64,000 bases of DNA from Melanocharis versteri. Taxonomy: Eukaryota > Chordata > Aves > Passeriformes > Melanocharitidae. The position numbers and the translations under genes are program-made. How positions within the stretch are numbered: the first letter of the stretch is position 1; each line of letters opens with the position of its first letter. The stretch covers positions 694,197-758,196 of the forward strand of contig VZTG01001868.1 in NCBI GenBank assembly GCA_013397845.1. Direction: 5' to 3'. A model generated the notes under the pieces. The model saw only the letters and a program-made list of their open reading frames with translations, made no database searches and had not been told where the DNA came from. Below, one piece after another: positions 10,378 through 22,300 of this stretch.

Positions 10378-13300
10378 CCAATAGCAACTCTTCATTTTTC
10401 AGTGGCAGTGAGAATTGTGGGGGTTTGAAGGGAAAAAGCGTTTTGGGGCAGTGGCCAGTAGCTCCAGGCTCACCCTTACACCTGCTCCCGTCCCTCCCGC
10501 ATTCCCAGCTGCCAGCTCGTCCCTGAGTGGACATCGGCCAGGCAGAAATCCTGTAACAAAGGAGGAATATGGATTAAGTTTCCTCAGCAATCCTTCTTGG
10601 CTTATCGAGGCTTCAGAGTTGGTGCTTGGCTTGTAGGGGTGTCACAGTTACATCAGCAGTGCGCTCCCAGCTGCAGGAATACTGCCTGATAAACAGGGCT
10701 CTCAGGAGCAATACTGACCAGCAGAGCGGCCAAACAAAATGCTCTCTGTGTGTGTATATGTTCAAATACTTTCCTAAGTATGACAAACCAGAAAATTGTG
10801 CAAGAACACCAGCTGACTGAAGACTCTTCCCTTGCATTGGTTACCAGCTCATTTCCTGGTTCTATCATCTGAGATCCATCTGACAAAAATCCCTCTACTC
10901 CACACTGCTTCTCATAGAAACCTGGGCACTGAAAGGAAGCTTTCTTCCTTCATTTAACCCTTCTTTAGCATTACTGCTTTAACACTGCTAGTACTTGACA
11001 GCTCTTTCCTTTCAGTTCCTCCAATTCCTTCCGGCCTTTTCCAGTTTCCCTTTGCCTCTCCAGTGCCCTCGCTTTTTTGTCATATCTGATATTGCCTTCT
11101 GGGCATAGCTATAAGCCACACTGCAGCCTGGCGTAAAGGTGCCCAGTGAGGCCTTAGCAGAGGGGAGGGACGGGACAATTTATCCAAGCCAGGCACTGCA
11201 CCAGTTAATTTGCAGGGCCTTTGTAGTTCTTGAGATTCCAAGGTGTTCCTGTAATGCTTGCTCTGGTATCTCTGCATGGCATCTCTCTGTGCAGGGTGGA
11301 CAGTCCTCCTCACCTACCACTGCTTTTTCTTGGGACAGTCCTGATTTAACCCCTTATGCCGTAAGAACTTCATCCTTCTCTCTTTTCCCCTTTTTATTCT
11401 CATCTCCATTCACTGACTTTTCACTTCTGACTCAGACCTGGTCACCTCTTCTGGTTCTTGCCCTCTTTGTATTATGACTTTCTTAATTTTAAGACTTCCT
11501 AGTGTGGCTCTTTTCACAGACAGTGGTTCATCCATTTTGTTCCAATTTTTGGCATTGTGTTTCCCTCTGTGCTACTGTCTATAAGGTTGTGATGCCATTT
11601 TCTGGCAGTCTTATCTGCTACCTCATCACTGCTGTGGTGCTTTCATCAGAATTTGCCTGCTCCAGCTTGAATTTCTGGTATCTCCACTGTGCCCTTCCTT
11701 GAGAGGCTTTTAGTGTGACTCAGGTTCCTGTATGACAACAGCACTGACAGAGCAATGACTGCTCTTTGACTTTCGTGCTTGCTCGCTTTGGCTCACGTTA
11801 GAGTTGGCAGGAACACTTGGCTAAATGCAGTCCTCATTCTGCTGACTGCAATCCCCAAGATGAGTGGAGGTAAAATCTCTCCCTGCATCTACAAGAATTA
11901 CAAGGGGCCAGGGAATGGCATTGCAGCTGCAGTCTGATGCGTGTCACTCTGTGGAAACCCTTAACCACAGCTGTTGCCTTTTCCTGTAAATGACAATACC
12001 GTGACATCACGTCCCTCAGCAGAGGGGATTTACCTCCGTCTTTCTCCAGTGGGAGAAATAATAGCACTGTGTAAATGTGTGCTGTGCTCATTTTATGGGG
12101 CAGTAGCAAGCGACGCTGAGCTGTGCCGGGATTCCCAGACTGCCCCCGTGGCATTTAAACCCAGATCTAGCAAAAGTTACACGTCAGCACAGGGCCTTGA
12201 TGTGGCCCAGCCTCTTCTTCTGGCAGACATCCAGCAACAGTTGGGAACCTGCGTGCTGTGTGTGCCTGCACCTCTGTCCTCCCTGTGTCTTCAGTCGCTT
12301 CCCAAATTGTGTTCACTCTTCGCAACCTCTCCCCACATTTACAGTGTGATGAACTGATCCATCTAGGCTTGCCAGGATTCCCAAGCCCAGCTAGTCTGTC
12401 AGCAGCAAGAGAAGAAACATCTTTGTGCTTTTAAGCCAAACTGATATTTCTATAAAATACAAGCCAGGATAGAAAATGTTTCTTCCCCGTTTTGTAACTC
12501 TCTGATCTGTCTGATTCTGTGCATGTTTAACATCACCCTAGCTTTGAAAGAACTGTAAAAGTCTGAGAATTTAAACCTACATCTTCCAGAAAACCAATAC
12601 AACGCCTCTCAAATCTCCTGTCTCTCCTCTCAAACGTCTAATTTGTGCTGCTGAAAAAGTTCAGACAGATTTGTTCTTTTTTTGTGTACATTTTTAAGCA
12701 AGGACGTGGCTAAGTTTTATTTTTATTAAGTATCTTCACTTTAGGATATTACTTGAGACTAGAACTGTTTTGAAAAGACTTAGACAATATAAGACAATAT
12801 TCCATCAGAAAGTGTCTGCAAGTTTTTAATCAGCTGTGCTCAACAACAGCTCAGCCCCAGCCATGCACACTTCAGGCATGTAACTAATCCTATTAACTTG
12901 AAGTGAAGTGTATTAAAGTGTTTAAAGGATTAGAGTCTTAATTACAGGCCATCTGCAGAGGTCAAATATCAAAGGCTGTTCAGAGCCTGAGTTTTAGCAT
13001 TTTCTGAATGAGTGAATGAGTAATATTTATGTGAGTTCCCCTTTCCCCTTTTCATGCAGCATCCTTTCTGCTGTAGAGTTAAATGGGTGTTCCAGTATGG
13101 CATTTAATGACTAAGCTGAATCATCCTGGTGTCCAACAGGCAGGTATCCAGATCATCAGCTGTTTAGACATTAGCAGGGCTGCCATACATACTCTAAAGA
13201 AGCTTAGAACTTGGAAAACATAAATTTGAACAAATCGAGTTTGCATAGCGTGGTGCCAGCCTACTTTAGGACTGCTTCCTATTTGAATTATTAATTGTTA

Positions 13301-15924
13301 AGACTTTTTTCCTTATGATATATTAAACAGACATGGAAAGGAAGAGCCTTGGGATGATAATTAGCTGGTATTGACAATGTATAACTTAGACATCTAACTT
13401 AGATATCTGAATTATGGTCTTTGGCTCCAAACAGGAATATCAGAAAAACAGGGACAGAAATTGCTTTCGTCCTCCCACCCAAAAAGCAGGATCAATTCCA
13501 TTAGGTAATTTCTGACAGACACTTGTTAGATCTGCATTTGAAACCGAGAAACCAATGCTGTCATTCCCTATATTATTCTCTCACTCTTTTTTCATCTACA
13601 CCTTGAGAAAGCAGTTTCTAACATCTACCCCAGATCTCTGTTGCCCACCGAGCCTTTTCAGCTGATGAGAAGACTTTATTGTCCTCTCCCTTAGACATGC
13701 AGTGCACATATTTAGGGCCCTCCTACTCGGTCTCCCCTTTCTCTGGGATAAACCACTCCAATTCCTTCAATGCTTCCTCATAAAACCTCTAATTCTCCAT
13801 TCTAGCCAAAGCAGAATACAATACCCCAACTGAAGGTTTTCCAGCCCCAAGCATGACAGAAGAATGGCTCCATTTGCCTGGCAAACAATATTCCTTTTTA
13901 TGTAGCTCCCAGTGCTCTTTGCCCTTTTTGTAGTGGCATGGCTGATTCCTGTTTGGTTTGTGATCCATGCTTACCACCACGACAGTTCATACAGTGATGC
14001 TATCAGACCAGTAAGTCCACAACCTGCATTTGTGATGTTGGTAATTCTGCAGAGAGTGAAAGCACATCATCTGAATTACTTCTTTTCCCCCTACTGTAAT
14101 TTGCTAAGTGTGTTGAGATCCTAGCCTGTCCTCTAACACTTCCTGCCCCTCCCAGCCAGTGGCGCTGGCAAGAAAGTTGTCTGTTCTGCTATCTAAATTA
14201 TTTAATGAAAATATCAGATTGGTGATACTCCTGCAGAATTCTGCTTGCTGTGTCCAACCAAGTTAACAACATGCTATTGTTAAATATTCCAGTCCAGTTT
14301 ACAGCCAATTCTGTACTCATCCATTTGTGTTTTTCTGGACTTGCTTGTGAGATGGATGGCCGTGTGAGACAGTGTTAGAAGCCTTTCTAAAACCAAGAGC
14401 TGGAAATTAGTTGCTCGACATAATTTATTCTAGGCAAAGTAATCTCTGTGACATTAATTTCTTTTCTAGGTACTTAAATGTGTCAGTGAAGGGAGAGGTT
14501 TAACTCCAGCACCTCATTGTTTAATGACTCAGCAGGTCACAAAACAAGTACAGCTTCCTAACACAGGAAGGCAAGCAAGAGAGAACTAGAATTCCTCTGT
14601 ACGTGATCAAAAATTGTTGTCACCTAAAATATATGTATTTCAAATCCAGAACAATCACAAAATACCAGTTTTACATTGCTGTGCACTGGGGACAGAAATG
14701 AAATGTGATTTCAAGGAACTGTCTTGGATTCTTTTAGGACAATTTTCAGCACCATACTTCAAACAAAGGCAATGAAACTTTTTAGTCCAGGGATAAGTGT
14801 GAACAAACACGGTATCACCCCAGCAAGCAGTTATCTGTGTCATACTGTGACTGCGTGTGAGCACTCAGTGTACCCCAAGGATAAAGTGTACCATGAGAGT
14901 GAAGAAACAGGCCTTGTGGACCACTCATCAAATCAGGACTCTACTGATGAAAATACTGACATCGTCATGAAAAAATCCCCACATGAACAAAAAAGTAGAT
15001 CTGGCAGAAAGTGAGGACAATGATACTGAATAACATCAGCTGGTGGAATAGCTGTATTTGCAACGTATTCTCCCAGTCAGAGAAGAAAGAAGATGAAGAA
15101 TGGGAAAAAACCAAACCCAAACCAATTAGTTGTTTAGCTTATTCAATATTTAAAGTTAACAAAAGTATCTTTAAAGTGCCTGTTGCCAAAAATCCCAAAA
15201 GATAAGTGTGTGGGAAATAGACAAAAAGAACCCCTCTGTAATTGTAATTGTGGTCATATTGTTTCGTGAAAATAAAATAATATGAGAATAACCTCCTTTC
15301 CAAAGATGCTAAAAAGAAGGCAATGAAAAAAAATCACTACTGCAGTAAATGTGGAAAAACCAGTATTTAAACACTGAACAGCAGTCACGTGCCCAGATAT
15401 TACGGAGTTAATAGGAAAGCAAACAACACATGTAGGACAGACTGTAGAGCAGTAAGGGCTTTCCTCTATGACAGGATTAGGCTGATTTTAGATTGCTGGA
15501 GAAACAAGAGACATCGGGAAGAGCCAGATGAGCAAACAGGGACCGCGAGACAACTGCCTCAGTTCAGGAGCCGTTTCCAACAGGTTCATCATTCCGTGCT
15601 GGCAAGCTCCCTGCCCTGGAAACTACCCTGAACCAATCCCTCTGTCTGCATTTCATCCGAGCTCCCAGCTAAGAGACCAGCTGGGATGTAACCTCCGAGA
15701 AATGGGCACACAGGAGCACGGAAAGCCACAGTCAGCACTACTGAGCAGCTGTGAGTGCCACATGTCCATTCAGAGATATGCATATAGGCAGCTGCTTCGG
15801 CAAGGCGTCCCTCTCTGTCCCCATCTCGCATGGCAGGGTGCAGTGTCACTGCCGGCTGCTCATGCACACGCCAGCTCATAAAACCGGCAGAGGAATAAAC
15901 CAGAGATAAGAACTGGGAACAAGG
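10378..15924. other. Intergenic DNA, nothing recognised
   Basis: About 5.5 kb between the SPTY2D1 promoter region and the orphan CpG island. The longest open frames are 127 codons or fewer and resemble nothing known to me. Pyrimidine-rich stretches (for example around 11360-11480) and AT-rich stretches alternate. No exon with convincing splice sites, no RNA gene and no repeat family was recognised. A possible TATA-like CATAAAAC lies near 15887, just before the next CpG-rich block. Confidence 0.5.
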
Positions 15925-16270
15925 CTAGAAGCGGCGCCGTTGCAGCTGGGAAACGAAGGCTCGGTCCCACGGGAGCCGCTGCTGGGCAGGGCCGGGCGGG
16001 CTCTGCCCCTCCTCGGCGCTCCCCGGCTGGGCTGGGGACAGCAGGTGGCGGTGGCGTCCGCGCTACAGCGTCAGCCGGAGCCCGGCCTGCGCGGGGATGC
16101 TGCACAATGGCGCGCTCAGAGCAGCATCTGCGACCCTCCGCTGGTGCCAGCCCCGGTTGTTCGCGCTGGCTGCTTCTCAGCCACTTCCGAGCGGCGCTGA
16201 AAGGCTCAGCACGGCCCTACCCCGCAGCCTTCCAGGAGGAGAGCTTCCCACAGAACGCTGCTGGGAGATA
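15925..16270. promoter_or_regulatory. Orphan CpG island
   Basis: About 300 bases rich in CpG (AGCGGCGCCG, GGCGGTGGCGTCCGCGC, ATGGCGCGC) stand alone in AT-rich intergenic DNA. The island is roughly 6 kb from the SPTY2D1 island and 22 kb from the next. A TATA-like CATAAAAC lies about 30-40 bases before its left edge on the plus strand. No known exon was recognised. It may be the promoter of a non-coding transcript, an alternative first exon of TMEM86A, or an enhancer-type island. Confidence 0.55.
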
Positions 16271-16271
16271 A
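16107..16271 (+). CDS. Hypothetical 54-residue ORF in CpG island
   Basis: A short open frame begins with ATG in strong context (ACAATGG: A at -3, G at +4), gives MARSEQHLRPSAG and ends at TAA in GGGAGATAAG. An overlapping frame starts ten bases earlier (16097-16351, 84 codons). Neither resembles a protein I know, and the GC-rich setting makes stop-free frames common. It is listed only because it has a good start context inside an island with a TATA-like element upstream. It may well be non-coding. Confidence 0.15.
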   Translation: MARSEQHLRPSAGASPGCSRWLLLSHFRAALKGSARPYPAAFQEESFPQNAAGR

Positions 16272-16351
16272 GTAAACAACAAAAAGAGCATCTCGAAGGT
16301 TTATCTATTTTATTCGAAGCTCTTCATAATCATACATGCCTGCGAAGCTGA

Positions 16352-19300
16352 GAAATGTGCGTTTGCCACATGCAGTTGCAGATGGTTGTGGCATCTGAAG
16401 CAGATCAAATGGATTGTACATTTTCTCTTATTGCTCGGAAACCAAAATATCTTCTTTTCAAATGCACTGAGAATTATTTGGATTTATTTCCCAATAAATG
16501 GGAGAGCTTGATTTGAAGATCTACTTCATTTTTGAGGAAGGGCTATGTAATTTCGGAAAGTTAGGCTCCTAGATGTTTCTACAGGTCTCTATTATATTAC
16601 ACATGTAAAAAATAATAATATACAAAGCTGCCAAAAAGCAACCTAAAAATGAGCTGTTTCTTGAAACTGTGCTCAGCTACCTCTTCATCTCATCCTCTCC
16701 CTGCCTTGAAAAAACTCATGCCCTGATCACCAAATACCCTCCACCCTCCAAGATTGACAAATCCAATCTCCTTCGTGCATTATAAGGGAATGACCTCCAG
16801 AATCAAGGACACAAAACCCCCTGCACCTCTCTAGAAAATCAGTGTTATCCTGAGTGTTTTCTTTGCTCATGTTCAGCAAAAGCAGATAGAAGGGGAAGTT
16901 TACTTTATTTTAATCTGATTTCACACCTACTTTCTCTCACAGACCGTTTTCCCTCCTTCTTTCACGTGTATGAGGATGGAGATTGTTGTGGCCGTGCAGC
17001 ATCCGTGGTGCAAGTCAAGAGCCAAGGGAGTCCCAGCACAGGCGGTGCCTTCAGCGACTGGGTCCAGCTCCTGAACACGGCACACAGACCTGGATACTGA
17101 TAACAGGGTCCACCAACTGTCCCAAACCAGGCAAAGGTAATGAATCAGGGCCAGGGGGCATTCAGGAGTAGCAGGAGAACAAGGGCATGGATGACAAGGC
17201 TTGACACAAAGCTGCAGCATAGGTCCAGGGCTCACCTGAGAGCCATGGCTGGACACATGCTAGCTCCAGTATGGATGTAGGAGTCAGGACTGGAAAAAAG
17301 CTGCCTCCAGCTTAGGTCTACCATCCACCCAGGAGGTAGCTCTTAGTTTTCCAGCCCTGGATGTGTTCAGAAGCTCCACATGCCATTCCTTTGCCCCTTC
17401 ATGGCGTTTCCTGATGATTTCACACTTTTACACCACCATTCACATCCCATTCATAACAAGCTTAATGTTCGTATTTCAAATCCCTGTGGCTGTAGTGCCA
17501 TGCCAGAGGAGGACTCTTTACCTGGTCAGGTTGTAAACAATTCAATACAAACTGCTTCGGTCGTCATCAGGAAGGGCATCAAAAGCTGGTGCAGGCTGAA
17601 AGCAGCAGTGTAAGATGCTACCTGTGGGAAGCAGATTTTAGCAAACAGGCTGCTGCCTCCTACGTGAGCTCTGTGTTTTGAGTGCAGCCCCCATATTGAG
17701 CACTTCACAGCAGCGTAATCTCACACACAATTTTCTCAGCAAGGTTCTCTGCAGGCCTGAGCTGTATTTACCATGCAGTTAGCGTAGTCAAAGATCGAGA
17801 GTGTTATATTTAAACCAATAAAATAGATTCCTGATTATCATATCCTGGTAAGCCTGGCTTTGTGCGGTGTCCTGAGTCTCAGTGCAGGGATTGTGGACTT
17901 AGAAATAAAGAACATAAGGTCATTTGGAGCAAAATAGGTTCTGTTAAGCAAATAAAAGGGTATTTTCATTCCAATACACTCTCAGCAAATCATTTGGCTT
18001 CATATATTTAAGCTTTTGTGCAATTTCTTGTTAGCTAAAATTATTTAACCTCTATTCTGCAGATATATCTCAGATTTCTTATAACAGGTTGTAATTTGTG
18101 GAGCATATTATACTAATTTGGTATAACTTTGAGAAATAAAACATGTGGCATCGTAATGAATATTATGATTTCTGACTTCCTTTCAGAAAACCTATCTTAT
18201 TAACAGTACTACGTTGAAATAGAGCACCATTTTATCCCTGGCACAAAAATTTAAGGGAAAAGCAATCCTTTTTGTCAGAGCCTACCTTGGTAAATCTAAT
18301 TCCATTCCAATAAATGAACAGTGCAAAGAGGATTGGAACTTACCAGGAAACACTGAACGAAAGGTCAGATTTGTAGCAAGCATAAATCAACATTCTTGCA
18401 TGGCTTAAGCGGATTTATGCCCATATATACTAGTCAAGAATCTGGCTCATTAATGACTGGATGAATTACAAATAGAGCATCAAGCAGGAGTATGAGTCTT
18501 AACACCTATTTCCTTGACTTGTTAGCTTAAATCAGATTCTAAATATTCTGAAGGCTTTTTGTTCACCGTAGCTGAGGAGCGAGCTAGTGTGGAATTTGGT
18601 TAAATTCGCTCTCTTGAAAGCCATCTTTTCAAGCAAGGTCTGTGCAGCTTGAGCTTAACAGCTTGAGCACAATGAATTGTTGTCAGCTTTTCCAACCCAT
18701 ATATTTAATATTTTGAAATGTAGCCTTTAGGGCAACTTAAATAACACAAAACAAGTTGATTGATTGTCCAAGGTTGCGATGATTTGGTGATGCTCAGCAG
18801 GAGATGATTTGGCGTTGCAGACTCACTCCCCTTTGAAGCACTCTACTCCAGATAGTGCTCTGTGAATGTTTAAAGAGCTGCAGCACACAGGAATTGAGCA
18901 GAGGAGGAGTACAGGGAGGAGCAAGCCCATGCTAGGATTTGTGCAGAATTGCGGGAGACTGAAAAATCATCTCAGAGGGTTTTACATTCGACATGGCTGT
19001 ACCAAGCTTTTCTTGGAGCAGGCATCCCATAAGCATTTACGGATGGCCTAAGCCAGCACAGCTGCTGGGAGAAGAAACCTCTGCTCAGCCTGTATCTCTG
19101 GCTTATTTGTGCTGGCATCAGGATTTGTAGAATTGCACAATAAAGCTGACCGGGAACCATCCAGCTGGAAACAAACCTAACAACAAGTTCGTTCCCCTGA
19201 GGCCACGGCTTTCAGCAGTGCAGCCAGACTTGTTCATTGAACTCTGCTCTCCCAGCGGGCTGGAGAAGGAGGTTAAGGTCACTGCTCTGCAGAAGGACAC

Positions 19301-22300
19301 CTACCTGACATTTTCCCTGTCAGACAGGCTCAAGTGCAGCTGGGATAACGCATTCCAGGCCTGGAACACTTCCTTGGCCCACAGTAGGGCGTGCAGGAGG
19401 AGGGAGAGGGACACGCAGGAGAGAAGTCTGGGCCATAGGGAATGTCTCTGCTGAACAAAGATAGAGGAGATCATAGATCAAGCACTTCACCTTTGGGATC
19501 TTTGCCAGGCCCTGGCAAAGTCAGACTTGGTTTGCGAAACCATTGATGAATAATGAATGCTTTTGTGCTGTGCCATTCTCTCAATTTCCGTTGTTGTTAC
19601 TAAAGTTGTCTGACTTAGGTTTTGTTCTGTCACCTTGGTGCCTGTAGTCAGATCCTCTAGGAAAGTCAAACCCCTGGCAATCATTCACTGCTACAGGAAG
19701 TGAAAAATCACAGTGTTTACTGCACATTGCTAAAAGTGAAGAAAACCTCTGAAAAGAAACATCATTATTGATCAAAAAGGTCCTTTTTAACTCGCAAAAG
19801 TGCTCAGAAGTATTTTTACTGAAGCATTTGAAAGAACATGCATATTTAGGAGCAGAATAGCCTAGTTGCAGGATTGTGCTAGTTTATCCCAGAAACTTCA
19901 AGGCAGGTCTGTGGCTGGAAGGAAAAGTGTGTGGAGAAGCAGCAGCCACAGCAACAAGCTATGTTGATAAGCAACATGGCATCCCTTGCCCACCTGATCT
20001 TTTAGATGAATCAAATAGCTGAGACCACTTCCGCTTCCAGATCTAAAATCTCTTTTCCCACAACCATGGGAGTTTTAGTCTTCATGTCTGTCTTAGCTAA
20101 GTGCTCTCACTAATTCTGTTTCACTCATATAAATTCCCTGGCAGTTTTCAGTTCAGTTAGTTAAATAAACCATAATTTCCTGCCTGAAATGTCAACTATT
20201 GTGGCCCAGGGTTCCCTAAGGGTCTCTCTGCCTTTAGATCAGCTGCTTCACAATCTGAGCACATTCATCTCCTTCTTTAAAGCATTTTCTCTGCTTGCTT
20301 TTAACATGAGGACTTCCCCCACACAGGAAATCCAAGTTTTAAAAGTAAAGATAATAGAGAAGTCGTTCTCTTCAGCATCAAAGGGATTACAGGAAGCAGT
20401 GTAACTATGGCACTGAATTGTAGATTCAACAAGATCCAGTTCATGTCACTCAAAGGAGACATCCTTTGGGATGATAGGGGGAGGGTTCAAAGGGCTGAGG
20501 GACATTGCAAAGTTATGAGTCAAGATTTGTACTCTCTCTTGGAAGCTGGAAGCCTCCACCTCGTTACGTCACCTATCTTGGCCTATATTCCCAGGCTGCC
20601 CCCCTATATGAGTTTCTTGACTTCCGCTTTTTTGGTGAACAACCGCAAAACCTTCTGAAGATCTTTGGACTTTCCTCTACAGGTGAGGAGGTCAGGGCTC
20701 CTTTATCAGGCAAACTGCTGATGCAACAACAAGGTGCAGATAGCTGCAGATTTTGAAGCTGCAGTTACAATTTTAACTCTTTCCTGAGAATTAGCATGCT
20801 AGAGGTGGGGAATGCATACCCTCCTTCCTGGTAAGTACCAGCTGAGGGAACAGTCCCTTGTATACAGTCTCTTGTATACTTTGCAAATACTACTCAGCAC
20901 TCACTTAAATAGATAAATGGTGCTTTCTACCGAAGTGCTGCTGAAGGTGCTGCTGTGTTTGAGCAGTGGCGCGAAGGAACTGATCCCTTTTGGGTTGAGT
21001 GCTAGAGAAATGCAGTGTCTGACACAGACTTTTCGCTCTTAAAGCAGCTCCTGATGTGGTTGTTTGGTGCTGCACAGCTCAGCAGGGCTGCAGGTGCCCT
21101 CTCTCCCCGCCTCTATTCGGATCCACACAACCTGAGCCTGGGAGCAAAGGCCACAGAGCTGCTGGCGTGTTTTGAAATATGATACAGGCAGCAGACTAAT
21201 CCAAACGCTGATGGTGGTTCTTACCTAATGCTATAATAGTAACACTGCACGCCAGATGCAACAATTTCTCTTCCTTTAACAGAGGAATGAGTGACTCTTG
21301 GACATTTTTCCAAATGCTCAGGTACATGAAGATTCCAGGCAAAAGCTGTCCTACAGAGGGACCTGCACAGTGCTTGGGGCCCTGGTTATTAAGCTGGGCA
21401 GCTCCCCATCCACCTGTGCGGTAGGACAAGAAGGACTCACCCTCAGAAAAATCACCAGGCCAGGGTGTTGCCAGAATGGCCCCTGCCTGCTCCCCACCCC
21501 CAGGCCCTTTCTTGAATGGGTTTGGTGATGAGCGCAGTGCAGACGAATTGTGATGGCTTGTTTATACAGTCAACATGTTCAGAATTATAGGTCAAATCCC
21601 AAGGTCCTTAGTGAGGCAAAGCTCTTGGCCAGGTGTGTGTTTCACAACCTAGGCCACACTGGGTAACCAGTTTGTAGTGGGAGACATCCATGATTTCTGC
21701 AGTTACCTGAACAGCACCTGACTGAAATCCTGTCATTGTAGAGGGTCCTGTCAAGTGCAAAAATGATGCCTGCTCGGTATAAACTCTTGTCCCAAAGTCT
21801 TCTCAAAGCCCTCACAAAAGAGCAAGCCACTGGATTTTCTAATTTATTCTTTTTGAATCTAAACCAGTGAGAAGCTCCTGACGTGCAGAGCAGGAGGTCC
21901 TCGCAGGGCTGGGGAGCTCTCTGGGCCTGGCCATGCCTTCTCCTGCACTGCTCAGGGGAAGGGAGCTGTTGCTCTTTCCTTGCTGGTTTCTAGAAGAATT
22001 CAGTTTTCTCTACCTCACCCTAGTTATCTTCAATTTTATGTCACCTCCTGGCAGTTGTGAGCTGCTGTGATATTAAAGAAAACACACTCCAGTAACAGCA
22101 TCATCTTTCTTTCCAAGCTTGAGTGTTAAAAAGGGTTTGCTGCTTCTTGAATCTTCCATGTCAAAAAAACCCCACCAAAATCCGCTTTGAAGCCCTATCA
22201 CTTTTGCTTGTAGAGAAAAAGATTTGATGTCTTACATTGCTGTATAAACGAACATTATTGAATAAAAACTTGGTACTAGTTCTACTGGCATTGAAATTCA

